A model generated the notes under the pieces. That model searched no databases and was not told where the DNA came from. It saw only the letters and a list, made by a program, of their open reading frames with translations. Below are positions 20,711 to 29,986 of a stretch of 64,000 nt of DNA, piece by piece. The position numbers and the translations under genes were made by a program. Each line of letters opens with the position of its first letter. Position 1 is the stretch's first letter. The stretch comes from Chryseobacterium lactis (GTDB taxonomy: Bacteria; Bacteroidota; Bacteroidia; Flavobacteriales; Weeksellaceae): positions 2,728,001 through 2,792,000 of the forward strand of contig NZ_CP033924.1 of assembly GCF_003815875.1 (NCBI RefSeq), in the 5' to 3' direction.

Positions 20711-22300
20711 ATGAGTCCTAAAATAAAATTTTTGATGCCATGTCTGCTGATTTCTGCAATGGCATTCTCACAATCGTCTGTCTCAGGATATGTATACGAG
20801 GACAGCAATAAGAATCAAAAGAAAGAAAACCGCGAAAAAGGAATTGAAGGAGTTGCCGTTTCCAACGGAGTTCAGGTGGTTTTAACAGATAAAAACGGAC
20901 GGTACAGTCTTCCGGTTCAGGAGGATCAAACCATTTTTGTCATCAAACCTTCAGGGTACCAAACTGCTTTGAATAACAACAATCTGCCCCAGTTTTACTA
21001 TCATCATAAACCAAAAGGTTCGCCGGCAGATTTTAAATATAAAGGAGTGGCACCCACTGGAGAACTTCCCAAGGAACTGAATTTCCCGCTTTACCAACAG
21101 AATGAAAATAAAAATTTTGATATTCTGGTTTTTGGTGACCCACAGCCTTATACCGAAAAAGAACTTGATTACTTCAAAAGAGGAATCGTTAACGAGGTGA
21201 AAAATACCAAGAAAAATGCAGTACTGGGAATCAGTTTAGGAGACCTTGTAGGAGATAACTTAAGCCTGCAGAAACCCTATGCAGATGTTATGAAAGAAGT
21301 CGGACTGCCCTGGTACAACGTAATGGGAAATCACGATATGAATTACGATGCCAAAGAAGACCGTTTATCAGACGAAACTTTTGAATCCAATTTTGGTCCG
21401 GCTAACTATTCATTTAACTATGGAAATGTACACTTCATTATTTTGGATGATATTTTGTATCCAGATCCGAGAGATGGCAAAGGATACTGGGGTGGCTTTC
21501 GTGAAGATCAGCTTCAGTTCGTTGAAAACGATTTGAAACTCGTCGATAAAAATAAACTGATCGTTATATCATTCCACATTCCGTTGGAGCATAAAAATGA
21601 AGACAGTTTCAGAAATGCAGACCGTCAGAAATTATTTGATTTCCTGAATCCATTTCAAAATGTATTACTTTTATCTGCCCATACCCATATTCAGCAACAG
21701 ATTTTTTATGGTAAAAAAGAAGGCTGGAAAGGGATGAAAGATCTTCATGAGTACAATGTGGGAACCACTTGTGGCGACTGGTATTCCGGTACCCCGGATG
21801 AAATCGGATTGCCAACTTCAACCATGAGAGATGGCACGGCCAAGGGATATTCGTTCATCAGCTTCACAGATAACCAATATAAAGTGAAGTATAAAACGGC
21901 CGGAAAACCTGAAGATTATCAGATCAGATTATATGTTCCGAAAGTCATTCCTTTCCCATCAAAAACATCGGCAAAAGTATTGGCTAATTTCTTCATGGGA
22001 AGTAAAAATGACAAAGTAGAATACAGGATAGACAACGGGAAATGGGAAGAAATGGAGTATGATGAAACGATAGATCCAAATTTTGCCCTTTCTGTCTTCA
22101 AATGGGATACAACGGAGAAAATTTTAACCGGTAGAAGACCTTCCAATCCTGAGATGTCAAAGCATATCTGGGAAGGAGATTTTCCTAAAAAATTAGCTTT
22201 GGGCAAACATAAAGTGGAGGTAAGAGCTATAGATAGGTATGGAAATGAGTTTTCAGCTTCAGAAGAATTTGAAGTACAGAATTCTATCCAGATTCCTTAA
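20711..22300 (+). CDS. Secreted calcineurin-like metallophosphoesterase (N-domain, catalytic, C-domain)
   Basis: A 529-residue protein with a signal peptide ending AFSQ. An N-terminal beta-sandwich (about 22-95, SGYVYEDSNKNQ...) resembles the MetallophosN domain. The catalytic core shows the five metal-binding motifs: FGDPQPY, GDLVGDN, GNHDMNYD, HIPLEH and SAHTHIQQ. A C-terminal domain runs from about residue 390 to the end. It is the third gene of the susCD operon, 36 bases after susD. It probably cleaves imported or surface-bound phosphoesters to release phosphate. The exact substrate (phosphodiester or monoester) is not evident. Confidence 0.9.
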   Translation: MSPKIKFLMPCLLISAMAFSQSSVSGYVYEDSNKNQKKENREKGIEGVAVSNGVQVVLTDKNGRYSLPVQEDQTIFVIKPSGYQTALNNNNLPQFYYHHKPKGSPADFKYKGVAPTGELPKELNFPLYQQNENKNFDILVFGDPQPYTEKELDYFKRGIVNEVKNTKKNAVLGISLGDLVGDNLSLQKPYADVMKEVGLPWYNVMGNHDMNYDAKEDRLSDETFESNFGPANYSFNYGNVHFIILDDILYPDPRDGKGYWGGFREDQLQFVENDLKLVDKNKLIVISFHIPLEHKNEDSFRNADRQKLFDFLNPFQNVLLLSAHTHIQQQIFYGKKEGWKGMKDLHEYNVGTTCGDWYSGTPDEIGLPTSTMRDGTAKGYSFISFTDNQYKVKYKTAGKPEDYQIRLYVPKVIPFPSKTSAKVLANFFMGSKNDKVEYRIDNGKWEEMEYDETIDPNFALSVFKWDTTEKILTGRRPSNPEMSKHIWEGDFPKKLALGKHKVEVRAIDRYGNEFSASEEFEVQNSIQIP

Positions 22301-22338
22301 GACTTTTAATTTTTTACTATACTTTTTTTAGATTTTGG

Positions 22339-22364
22339 AACCGGCTCGTATTGAGCCGGTTTTG
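22339..22364 (+). terminator. Intrinsic terminator after the SusCD-phosphatase operon
   Basis: Stem AACCGGCTC/GAGCCGGTT with loop GTATT and a short T run. It ends the 16246-22300 operon. The rest of the gap to 22598 contains a TAACTTTG -7 box at 22568-22575 for the next gene. Confidence 0.85.
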
Positions 22365-22597
22365 TTGTTACGGTCTATTTTTAATTTTAATTTAAAAGTC
22401 TCTCCGCAATCTGGGAATCCAGGTTTTGCTGTTAATGTATTATTTTCAGAATAAAATAAATGTTGAGACTTTGAATATAAAGTCAGAAATTGAAAAGGAC
22501 TTTATAGAATAGTCATTAAAAAACTATTAAATATCTGTTCTCCCCACTCTGTAAAAATGTTCTTTCGTAACTTTGTAAGACGTAAAAGTATTAGATT

Positions 22598-23311
22598 ATG
22601 AATATAAACGGAAAAAATGCCATCGTAACTGGTGGTGGAAGAGGTTTAGGAAAAGCTGTAGCAATAGCTTTAGCTCATGAAGGAGTGAATGTAGCCATCA
22701 CAGGAAGAAACGAAGAAAATCTTAAAAATACAGTTGAAGAAATCCAAAAACTGGGAGTGAATTCAGCCTATGCCATATTCAGTATTGATGATGAAGCTGC
22801 TGTAAAAGCAGGTATTGAAACTTTAGCTGAAAAATTAGGCGGAGTGGATATCCTGGTTAATAATGCTGGAATCGGCGATTTCGGAACCATAGAAGATATG
22901 CCTTCTGAAACTTGGGAGCAGGTCATTAAAACCAATTTGTTCGGAGTATATTATGCTGCAAAAGCTGTTCATCCCTTCATGAAAGCCAAAGGAGAAGGTG
23001 ATATCGTCAATGTAGCCTCTACAGCCGGATTGAAAGGAGGCCCGAATATGTCAGCATATGCAGCTTCCAAGGCAGCCGTGGTTTCTTTATCACAATCTAT
23101 GATGGCAGAATGGAGAAAACAAAACATCCGTGTGATTACATTAACTCCAAGTACCATTGCTTCAGATATGTCTATCCAGGGAGGCCTTACAGACGGAAAC
23201 CCTGATAAAGTACTTCAGCCAGAAGATTTTGCAGAATGGGTAAGAGATATTTTGAAAATGAACAGAAGAGCATTAATTGCCAATGGTTCTATTTTCTCTA
23301 CAAATCCTTAA
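22598..23311 (+). CDS. SDR-family 3-ketoacyl-ACP reductase-like oxidoreductase
   Basis: This 237-residue classical short-chain dehydrogenase has the NADP-binding motif TGGGRGLGK (about 10-18), the NNAG motif and the catalytic YAASKAA (Tyr-x-x-x-Lys). Annotation pipelines usually name this group 3-ketoacyl-ACP reductase (FabG-like), but the substrate is not certain. It is monocistronic, with a TAACTTTG -7 box 22 bases before the start and no linked fatty-acid genes. Confidence 0.85.
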   Translation: MNINGKNAIVTGGGRGLGKAVAIALAHEGVNVAITGRNEENLKNTVEEIQKLGVNSAYAIFSIDDEAAVKAGIETLAEKLGGVDILVNNAGIGDFGTIEDMPSETWEQVIKTNLFGVYYAAKAVHPFMKAKGEGDIVNVASTAGLKGGPNMSAYAASKAAVVSLSQSMMAEWRKQNIRVITLTPSTIASDMSIQGGLTDGNPDKVLQPEDFAEWVRDILKMNRRALIANGSIFSTNP

Positions 23312-23352
23312 TAAATTGAAAATTGATTTCAGTTGTAAGATACAATCAATGG

Positions 23353-23475
23353 GAGCGGGCTTTAGCCCGCTCTTCTTATTGAATCCCCTTCCATTGGCTT
23401 TAGCCAAAACTTAAAAATTCAAACGAATCATTCAATAAAAACACATAAGAATTCCCGGCTTTGGCCAAAACTTAT
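23353..23475. repeat. REP-like palindromic intergenic elements built on GGC-TTTA-GCC
   Basis: Three short palindromes lie in a row: GAGCGGGC-TTTA-GCCCGCTC (23353-23372), TTGGC-TTTA-GCCAA (23394-23407), and a degenerate CGGCTTTGGCC near 23456. The second and third are each followed by AAACTTA. A related cluster occurs at 49734-49832. The shared core and intergenic position suggest a dispersed REP-type family. The first hairpin, followed by TCTTCTT, could also work as a weak terminator for the reductase gene. Confidence 0.55.
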
Positions 23476-23486
23476 CCTTTCCATTT

Positions 23487-23515
23487 TTGTAACAATAATA
23501 ACATTAGTATTTTTG
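23487..23515 (+). promoter_or_regulatory. Canonical Bacteroidota promoter for prmA
   Basis: TTG at 23487-23489, an 18-base spacer and TATTTTTG at 23508-23515 match the TTG-N17-23-TAnnTTTG consensus. The ATG at 23531 follows 15 bases after the -7 box. This supports the ATG start over the upstream TTG codon at 23513, which lies inside the -7 box. Confidence 0.75.
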
Positions 23516-23530
23516 CAACAAATTATTCAC

Positions 23531-24358
23531 ATGCAAAATTATTTAGAATTCGATTTCAAAATTTCTCCGCTTCAACCATGGAACGAAATTTTAATGGCAG
23601 AGCTTATCGAAATAGGTTTTGACAGTTTCACAGAAGAGCTGGAAGGTATTTTAGGATATATTCAGAAAGATGTATTTAAAGAAGAGGACTTGAAAGCTTT
23701 ACCGCTTTTTCAAAATGAAGACGTGAAAATAGAATACAGTTTCAAGGAAATGCCTAATATCAACTGGAACGAAGAATGGGAAAAGAATTTTGAACCCATC
23801 AATATCGATGATAAAGTATTGATCAGAGCAGAATTCCATGAGTCTGTACCGGGAATGCATGAAATTATTATCCAACCTAAAATGTCATTTGGGACAGGAC
23901 ATCATCCGACAACACACCTGATGATCCAGCAGATGATGGACATCGATTTCAACGGTAAAAAAGTGCTGGATATGGGATGTGGAACTTCTGTGCTGGCGAT
24001 TTATGCAAAACAGCAGGGAGCAGGAGATACTAAAGCGATTGATATCGACGAATGGTCCGTAGAAAACTCAAAAGAAAATTCGGTTAGAAACGGTGTTGAG
24101 CTTGATATCGAGCAGGGAACTGCTGATAACCTAGGAAAAGAAAATTATGATATTATCTTAGCCAATATCAACAGGAACATCCTTATTTCTGATATCCCGA
24201 CTTATGTTTCTGTACTGAATAAAGGTGGAAAATTATTGCTTTCAGGACTATGTTTCTTTGATGTAGATGATATTCTTGAAGTTTGTAAAGAAAACGGACT
24301 TGAATTGAAAAAACAGCTGCAACGTGAAGAGTGGGTAAGCCTTCTGCTTGAAAAATAA
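23531..24358 (+). CDS. prmA: Ribosomal protein L11 methyltransferase PrmA
   Basis: A 275-residue SAM-dependent methyltransferase that trimethylates ribosomal protein L11. It shows the PrmA substrate-domain link FGTGHHPTTHLM (about 130), motif I VLDMGCGTSVLAIYA and the NINRNIL catalytic-site motif. The frame is open upstream to a TTG at 23513, but the promoter overlaps that codon, so ATG 23531 is chosen. The next gene starts 21 bases downstream and is probably co-transcribed. Confidence 0.93.
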   Translation: MQNYLEFDFKISPLQPWNEILMAELIEIGFDSFTEELEGILGYIQKDVFKEEDLKALPLFQNEDVKIEYSFKEMPNINWNEEWEKNFEPINIDDKVLIRAEFHESVPGMHEIIIQPKMSFGTGHHPTTHLMIQQMMDIDFNGKKVLDMGCGTSVLAIYAKQQGAGDTKAIDIDEWSVENSKENSVRNGVELDIEQGTADNLGKENYDIILANINRNILISDIPTYVSVLNKGGKLLLSGLCFFDVDDILEVCKENGLELKKQLQREEWVSLLLEK

Positions 24359-24379
24359 TACAAAAACAAAATAACAAAT

Positions 24380-25228
24380 ATGAAAACTTTATGGACAGCT
24401 TTATTTGTAATGACGTTGCACTTTTTTGCAGCTCAGGAAAATGAAGTATATGCAGACGGAGTTTTTGGGTTTGAAGACAATAAAGCCCAGAAAATTTTTA
24501 CAGATTGGACGAGAATCAGAAAGGAACCTGGTGTTAACGCTCAGATTTTAGATTCCTTATCTACCAACCAGCAGGTAATGATTCTTAAGAAAGAGGAGGC
24601 CGTTCCCGTTTTGCAATTGGGGGAAAGGAAAGCCAATTGGTATAAAATCTCCTACCAAAAGGGTGATGTTACTTCTGAAGGATATGTTTGGGGTGGCAAT
24701 CTTTGTGTAGGCTATCGCAATAAAAATGGCTATGCTTTTCTTTTTGGACTTTCAAAAACCGTGGACCGGAAGAATAAAGAGTTTGCCGATATCATCGAAA
24801 AACAGAATATCGCAGGGGTAAAAGTGATGGAAGGAAATACGCTGCTGGATGAGGTTTATTTTAATACCGGAAGAGGAGAAGAGCTTAATACTGCTGCTTT
24901 TACTATTGAAAGCAATCACAAACTGGAAAATGTTGAATTTACCTTAAAAGCAATGGTTTCCGGCGAAGCTTGTGGTATTGCGACATATGATCAATATATC
25001 CTTTTTAAAGATAAAAAATTAATTGCACTTCCTCAATTAATGAATGTTGGTGATGCCGGAGTGTTCTATCATAGCGAAACCTATGTTTTTCCTAATGATA
25101 AAGGAGGTATTCCCAATGCATTTATCCTTAAAACAGAAGATGCTGAGACAGATGAAAAGAATAGCGAAACAAAAAAACGCTCTTCCAAAACCTATCTATG
25201 GAACGGAAATTTGTATAAACTTAAATAA
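24380..25228 (+). CDS. Secreted SH3-domain protein of unknown function
   Basis: A 282-residue protein with a signal peptide (ending FFAAQ, residue ~19). A bacterial SH3-like segment (about 35-110, with TRIRKEPGVNAQILDSL and SEGYVWGGNL) follows. The remainder, about 115-265, is a beta-rich domain I do not recognise (for example IESNHKLENVEF and KLIALPQLMNVG). The C-terminal tail is short, charged and Lys/Ser-rich. It follows prmA closely but has no obvious functional link to it. A role in the envelope is the most that can be inferred. Confidence 0.8.
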   Translation: MKTLWTALFVMTLHFFAAQENEVYADGVFGFEDNKAQKIFTDWTRIRKEPGVNAQILDSLSTNQQVMILKKEEAVPVLQLGERKANWYKISYQKGDVTSEGYVWGGNLCVGYRNKNGYAFLFGLSKTVDRKNKEFADIIEKQNIAGVKVMEGNTLLDEVYFNTGRGEELNTAAFTIESNHKLENVEFTLKAMVSGEACGIATYDQYILFKDKKLIALPQLMNVGDAGVFYHSETYVFPNDKGGIPNAFILKTEDAETDEKNSETKKRSSKTYLWNGNLYKLK

Positions 25229-25251
25229 GTTTTAAAATAAATAGACTTTAG

Positions 25252-25278
25252 ACCACTGTATAATGCAGTGGTTTTTTT
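25252..25278 (+). terminator. Intrinsic terminator after the prmA/SH3 unit
   Basis: Stem ACCACTG/CAGTGGT with a 7-base loop, followed by seven T. It ends the prmA-SH3 transcript. Confidence 0.8.
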
Positions 25279-25377
25279 GTGCCTCAAAGTCTTTCTTGTA
25301 AAGGCTTGGGAAGTAAAATGTTAATTTGCAAATCAAGTGGAAAGATTTTATTTTTACATGAGATAAAAAACGAACAG

Positions 25378-26010
25378 ATGAGCTTTATTGACGATTTGCT
25401 ACCGATTATATTTTCCATTTTTGTAGGAGGTATCATTGGGATTGAAAGAGAATATCAGCTGAAGTCGGCTGGTTTGAGAACCATGATTTTGGTAACTTTG
25501 GGTTCCTGTATGTTTACGATGCTTTCTGCGAGTCTTGGCGCGGGATCCAGCCCGGATCGTATCGCTGCCAATATTATTACAGGAATTGGTTTTGTAGGAG
25601 CAGGAGTTATCTTTAAAGAAGAAAACAGGGTTTCGGGATTGACAACCGCTGTTACCATATGGATTTGTGCCTCCTTAGGAATGACGATAGGAGCCGGATA
25701 TTATACTGAAGCTATTATTGGTTCTGTGGCAGTGTTTTTATTGCTTATTGTATTCAAGTACGTTCAGAATGTTATCGATAGGATAAGTACCCGCTATACC
25801 TACCAGGTGACCCTTCCTTATCATGAAGATGCCGTGGAGAAATATGAAAATATTTTTAAAGAACATCATTTACAGTCCAGAAGAGGAAAGCAGATGAGAA
25901 GCGGTGAAAAATTTACCATTGTATGGCTTGTTCAGGGAGCTGCTCAAAATCATGCAAGCTGTGCAAAAGTTTTGCTTAATGATAAGACGATTGAAGAATT
26001 TAAATTTTAA
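25378..26010 (+). CDS. MgtC/SapB-family membrane protein
   Basis: A 210-residue protein starting at MSFIDDLLP. The open frame runs upstream to 25279, but that part crosses the terminator region and looks non-coding. It has four to five membrane helices and the MgtC signatures GGIIGIEREYQLKSAGLRT and GIGFVGAGVIFKE. A soluble C-terminal ACT-like region starts near residue 145. MgtC proteins help growth under low Mg2+ or acid stress and, in pathogens, inhibit the F-ATPase. Its exact role here is unknown. It is monocistronic. Confidence 0.9.
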   Translation: MSFIDDLLPIIFSIFVGGIIGIEREYQLKSAGLRTMILVTLGSCMFTMLSASLGAGSSPDRIAANIITGIGFVGAGVIFKEENRVSGLTTAVTIWICASLGMTIGAGYYTEAIIGSVAVFLLLIVFKYVQNVIDRISTRYTYQVTLPYHEDAVEKYENIFKEHHLQSRRGKQMRSGEKFTIVWLVQGAAQNHASCAKVLLNDKTIEEFKF

Positions 26011-26327
26011 AGAATACTTTCGATATTTAGCAAAAAAAATAGGATTGGTATCAACCAACCCTACCAAACATGATTAAGTGTATAGTTTAGCCATTAGATG
26101 GCTATAAGGAATTTACAGTGCACAAAAAAGATTTTTATTGACCCTTAATCAATGTTTGATTAAATCAATTAAACTAACTTCTCTATTGATCTCTGTTTAC
26201 AATGTAAATCTACTAGGAATTCTTAGCTGTGAAGGTGAAAGTTAAGCTGACACCGCAAAATTGGACAGTGAACCGGAATTTTCACTCCATGAAACGTATC
26301 GCAGAGTTTTGTGGATGACGATTTGAT
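26011..26327. other. Intergenic stretch without a recognisable gene
   Basis: About 317 AT-rich bases between convergent genes. A small hairpin, TTGGT/ACCAA (26045-26058), is preceded by eight A, which gives a T run on the minus strand. It could terminate the EamA-like gene, though it is 270 bases away. Nothing else is seen. Confidence 0.4.
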
Positions 26328-26744
26328 CTACTCAAAAATAAGGATGACAGTTCCTATGATGATCAGGACAGCTCCTATAGCTGTTTTTAAGGTTAAAGAT
26401 TCGCCGAGAAAAATTACCGATAACACAATGGTTAAAGCAACACTCAATTTATCTACAGGAGCTACCTGTGTTACTTTACCTATTTGTAATGCTTTAAAAT
26501 AAAATATCCAGGAAAGGCCTGTTGCAACACCGGAAATAACGATATAAATAAGATTATGGCGGGAAAGTGCCGGAATTCCTTTATATTCACTTCGGGCAAA
26601 TACGATTCCCCATGCAACCAGTAAAATGATGATACTTCTGATAGCGGTAGCAAGGTTTGAGCTCACTCCTGTTATTCCGATTTTAGCGAAAATTGCTGTC
26701 AGTGAAGCGAAAAAAGCTGAAAGAATTGCGTATACCCACCACAT
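26328..26744 (-). CDS. Half-size EamA/DMT-family transporter
   Basis: A 138-residue, almost entirely hydrophobic protein with about five membrane helices. It contains a single EamA domain (GVATGLSWIFYFKALQIG, then VAPVDKLSVALTIVLS). Most drug/metabolite transporters have two such domains in about 300 residues. Short single-domain forms work as dimers and are common in bacteria, so this is likely complete rather than truncated. The substrate is unknown. It has no operon partners. Confidence 0.85.
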   Translation of the reverse strand: MWWVYAILSAFFASLTAIFAKIGITGVSSNLATAIRSIIILLVAWGIVFARSEYKGIPALSRHNLIYIVISGVATGLSWIFYFKALQIGKVTQVAPVDKLSVALTIVLSVIFLGESLTLKTAIGAVLIIIGTVILIFE

Positions 26745-26999
26745 ATTTTTTAAGTTTTAAAAATTATTGATCTGTACCATTATTAGTCGTCCGAATAGTT
26801 GATTGGAACCATACTATTAGTTAATTAAAGTTAGGAATAAAAACTATAGATTTTATAAAATTAAAAGGGAATGATATATCTTCATTTGGAAAACAGAGAT
26901 TCTGTTACAACCTCCCTTAATTGAGATACCTTCTTTGGTTTAATTCTTCTGAACTTTGTAATACCAAAAAATAATATGTTTAACCTTATTAAAAATAAT

Positions 27000-27935
27000 A
27001 TGCAAACAATATTAGGAGCCAACGGACAGATTGGTGAAGAGCTGGCAAGAGAATTAAAAAGAAATTTTACCTCTGCTATTCGCATTGTCAGCAGAGATGC
27101 AAAAAAAGTAAACGATACTGACGAATTGTTCCCGGCAGATTTATCCATCCGTGAAAAAGCCATTGAAGCACTTAAAGATACTGAGATCGCCTATTTTACA
27201 TTAGGTCTTCCGATAAGTTCTGACCTTTGGGAGAAGCAGTTTCCTTTGATTGTGAAAAATGTGATAGAAGCCTGTAGAATTAACGGAACCAAACTTGTGT
27301 TCTTTGATAACACTTATATGTATCCTCAGGATGACAGAATTTTAACCGAAAATACCATTTTTGCTCCGGTTGGGAGAAAGGGAAGAGTAAGAAAACGAAT
27401 GACAGAAATGGTCTTAAAAGCAATGCAATTGGGAGAGATTGAAGCGGTTATCTGTCGGGCACCCGAATTTTATGGCCCCGGTAAGACGCAAAGCATTACC
27501 AATACCTTGATTTTTAATAATATCAGAGACCGTAAAAAACTGAGGGTGCCATTAAGTATTACAAAAAAAAGAAGTTTAATATGGACTCCTGATGCCAGCC
27601 GCGCAACAGCACTGATAGGAAATACTCCAGATGCATTTGGGCAAACCTGGCATCTTCCTGTCGATAAAAGTCACCCAACTTATCAGGAATTTATCAGAAT
27701 AGCATCCGGAATCTATGGAAAGGATCTGAAGTATTCGGTCATTCCTAAATTTGTCTTTAAAATGGGAGCTTTATTTAATGAAAAATTAAAAGAATTATTA
27801 GAATTGCTGCCCAGATATGAGCATGACAATATTTTTGATGATTCAAAATTCAGAAGCAGGTTCCCGGAATTTAAGGTGACAACCTATAAGGAGGGAATTA
27901 ATCAGATTAAAAATGAGCAGCTTCAAGAAAAATAA
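27000..27935 (+). CDS. NAD(P)-dependent epimerase/reductase-like protein
   Basis: A 311-residue Rossmann-fold protein of the extended SDR type, with the dinucleotide-binding motif ILGANGQIGEELAREL at the N-terminus, FFDNTYMYP in the active-site region, and RAPEFYGPGKT. The frame is open to an ATG at 26976, but MQTILGANGQ at 27000 matches the normal family start. The stop overlaps the start region of the following AraC gene, so the two are probably co-expressed and functionally linked. The substrate is not known. Confidence 0.85.
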   Translation: MQTILGANGQIGEELARELKRNFTSAIRIVSRDAKKVNDTDELFPADLSIREKAIEALKDTEIAYFTLGLPISSDLWEKQFPLIVKNVIEACRINGTKLVFFDNTYMYPQDDRILTENTIFAPVGRKGRVRKRMTEMVLKAMQLGEIEAVICRAPEFYGPGKTQSITNTLIFNNIRDRKKLRVPLSITKKRSLIWTPDASRATALIGNTPDAFGQTWHLPVDKSHPTYQEFIRIASGIYGKDLKYSVIPKFVFKMGALFNEKLKELLELLPRYEHDNIFDDSKFRSRFPEFKVTTYKEGINQIKNEQLQEK

Positions 27936-27951
27936 AATCAGTAAATTAGTG

Positions 27952-28887
27952 ATGAATACATCCGAAAGCCAACCTATGAAAACTCCGGAGAAAGTTTCAT
28001 CGATTCATGCACTGCACACCTTTCTGGGATTGAAGAAGCCTTCAAATCCGTTGATCAGTGTATTCAGTTTCGATGAGGTGAAACTGGAGCAGGAAACAAT
28101 TCTCAATACCATAACAACCGACTTTTATGTTGTTACCTTAAAAAAGGATTGTGCGGGAGGAAAGTGCAGATATGGGCAGCAGTATTACGATTTTGATGAA
28201 GGGATCATGTATTTTATTGCTCCTCATCAGGTATTGCAATTTGAAGATATTCTTCTGAATGATGTAAAGGGATTTGTTTTGATGGTGCATCCTGATTTTT
28301 TATACGGTCATTCTTTGGCAACAAAGATTAAAGAATACGGATACTTTTCTTATTCTTCCAATGAAGCGTTATACCTTTCAGAAAAAGAAGAACGATCCAT
28401 CATGGATATTATTGGTAATGTAGAGCAGGAAATACATGCCAATATGGATTCCTTTACCCAGGACTTAATAGTGTCTAATCTGGATTTGCTGCTGAAATAT
28501 TGTGATCGCTTTTATAACCGCCAGTTTTTAACCAGAAAAAAGGTTAATAGTGACCTGCTTTCAAAGCTGGAAGCTCTGTTGGATGATTATTTTAAGAATG
28601 ATCAACTGATTCTTACCGGTATTCCGACTGTCCAATTTATAGCAGATCAATTGAACCTGAGCGCAAATTACCTCAGTGATATGCTTCGGGTACAAACAGG
28701 GCAAACCACGCAACAGCATATCCAGAACCGACTGATCGATAAAGCAAAAGAAATGCTGTCTGCGACGGAAATGTCGGTTTCAGAAATTGCTTATCAATTG
28801 GGATTTGAGCATCCACAATCTTTTCACAGGTTATTTAAAAACCGTACTTCTTTGTCTCCATTGGAATTTAGAGCAACATTTAATTGA
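27952..28887 (+). CDS. AraC-family transcriptional regulator
   Basis: A protein of about 311 residues from ATG 27952. Alternatives are 27913, which overlaps the epimerase gene, and 27976. An N-terminal cupin-like sensing domain (DFDEGIMYFIAPHQVLQFED) is followed by a C-terminal two-HTH AraC domain (LSANYLSDMLRVQTGQT; SVSEIAYQLGFEHPQSFHRLFKNRTSLSPLEFR). It directly follows the epimerase gene, which is the likely target or at least a co-expressed partner. This type is commonly paired with a redox enzyme in Flavobacteriia. Confidence 0.88.
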   Translation: MNTSESQPMKTPEKVSSIHALHTFLGLKKPSNPLISVFSFDEVKLEQETILNTITTDFYVVTLKKDCAGGKCRYGQQYYDFDEGIMYFIAPHQVLQFEDILLNDVKGFVLMVHPDFLYGHSLATKIKEYGYFSYSSNEALYLSEKEERSIMDIIGNVEQEIHANMDSFTQDLIVSNLDLLLKYCDRFYNRQFLTRKKVNSDLLSKLEALLDDYFKNDQLILTGIPTVQFIADQLNLSANYLSDMLRVQTGQTTQQHIQNRLIDKAKEMLSATEMSVSEIAYQLGFEHPQSFHRLFKNRTSLSPLEFRATFN

Positions 28888-28944
28888 TTTGTTGATTTTC
28901 TATTGCTGTAAAAAAGATTTACAAAAGTTACGAGTGCTTTCATT

Positions 28945-29040
28945 GATCGCAGAAGGATTCGAACCTTTGACCGTCCCGATAATAAATTGGGATGCTCTAT
29001 CTTACCTTTATTAGCAGTAAATTTTTAGATTTTAAAAAAT
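28945..29040 (-). pseudogene. Truncated tRNA-like unit, copy 1
   Basis: Most distal member of the array. On the minus strand it contains GATAGAGCAT (D-arm end), a CCC...GGGA anticodon-like arm, the T-arm GGTTCGAATCC and part of the acceptor 3' strand (CTGCGATC here, diverged). The 5' third of a tRNA is absent. It lacks the downstream terminator hairpin that the other copies keep, so this end of the array is decayed. Confidence 0.6.
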
Positions 29041-29046
29041 GTACAT

Positions 29047-29191
29047 AAAACAAAAAACCTCACCATAAAAATATGATGAGGTTTTTAGTGAGCGCGAAAG
29101 GATTCGAACCTTTGACCGTCCCGATTATAAATCGGGATGCTCTATCTTACCTTTATTAGCGATAAATTTATAGATTTTAAGAAATACATAT
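29047..29191 (-). repeat. Tandem unit 2: terminator + tRNA 3' half + nuclease-gene tail
   Basis: The unit starts at AAAACAAAAAACC. It holds a terminator hairpin (AACCTCA/TGAGGTT), a tRNA 3' half with intact T-arm and acceptor strand TGAGCGCG, an anticodon-like arm with loop TTTATAA, and about 45 bases matching the 3' end of the GIY-YIG gene at 29557-29829. The repeat period is about 145 bases. Confidence 0.7.
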
Positions 29192-29334
29192 AAAACAAAA
29201 AACCTCACCATAAAAATGATGAGGTTTTTAGTGAGCGCGAAAGGATTCGAACCTTTGACCGTCCCGATTATAAATCGGGATGCTCTATCTTACCTGTATT
29301 AGCAGTAAATTTTTAGATTTTAAGAAATGAATGT
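29192..29334 (-). repeat. Tandem unit 3: terminator + tRNA 3' half + nuclease-gene tail
   Basis: Same structure as unit 2, with a 143-base period. The T-arm and acceptor strand are unchanged and the anticodon-like arm is identical. Differences are confined mostly to the nuclease-tail relic (TTACCTGTATTAGCAG) and the hairpin loop. Confidence 0.7.
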
Positions 29335-29478
29335 AAAACAAAAAACCTCACCATAAAAAATGATGAGGTTTTTAGTGATCGCGAAAGGATTCGAACCTTT
29401 GACCGTCCCGATTATAAATCGGGATGCTCTATCTCGCTTGTATTATCAATAAATTTTTAGATTTTAAGAAATGTACAT
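29335..29478 (-). repeat. Tandem unit 4: terminator + tRNA 3' half + nuclease-gene tail
   Basis: Same structure, 144-base period. One base change alters the acceptor strand (GTGATCGCG). Its tail, TCGCTTGTATTATCAAT, is the closest match to the 3' end of the intact GIY-YIG gene, which shows what the tails of the other units derive from. Confidence 0.7.
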
Positions 29479-29879
<401 letters not shown>

Positions 29880-29881
29880 AG

Positions 29882-29955
29882 TGAGCGCGAAAGGATTCGA
29901 ACCTTTGACCGTCTGCTTAGAAGGCAGATGCTCTATCCAGCTGAGCTACGCACCC
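29882..29955 (-). tRNA. tRNA-Arg (anticodon TCT), copy 1
   Basis: A complete 74-base cloverleaf on the minus strand. Acceptor GGGTGCG pairs with CGCGCTC (two G-T pairs) and the discriminator is A. The D-arm is GCTC...GAGC, the anticodon arm TCTGC-CTTCTAA-GCAGA gives TCT, and the T-arm is AAAGG-TTCGAAT-CCTTT. CCA is not encoded. It is identical to the copies at 30151 and 45867. Confidence 0.95.
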
Positions 29956-29986
29956 ATTTGTAATTTTGAGAAAATTACTAAAACAG

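Noticed and set aside
22516..22537. Pho-box-like repeat before the SDR gene
   Set aside because: Only two in-phase TTAA units (TTAAAAAACTA, TTAAATATCTG), and their distance to the -7 box (30 bases) differs from the two arrays described.
29047..29478. Functional tRNA-Ile (loop TTTATAA)
   Set aside because: The 5' acceptor strand and most of the D-arm are missing, and the anticodon stem has one pair too many.
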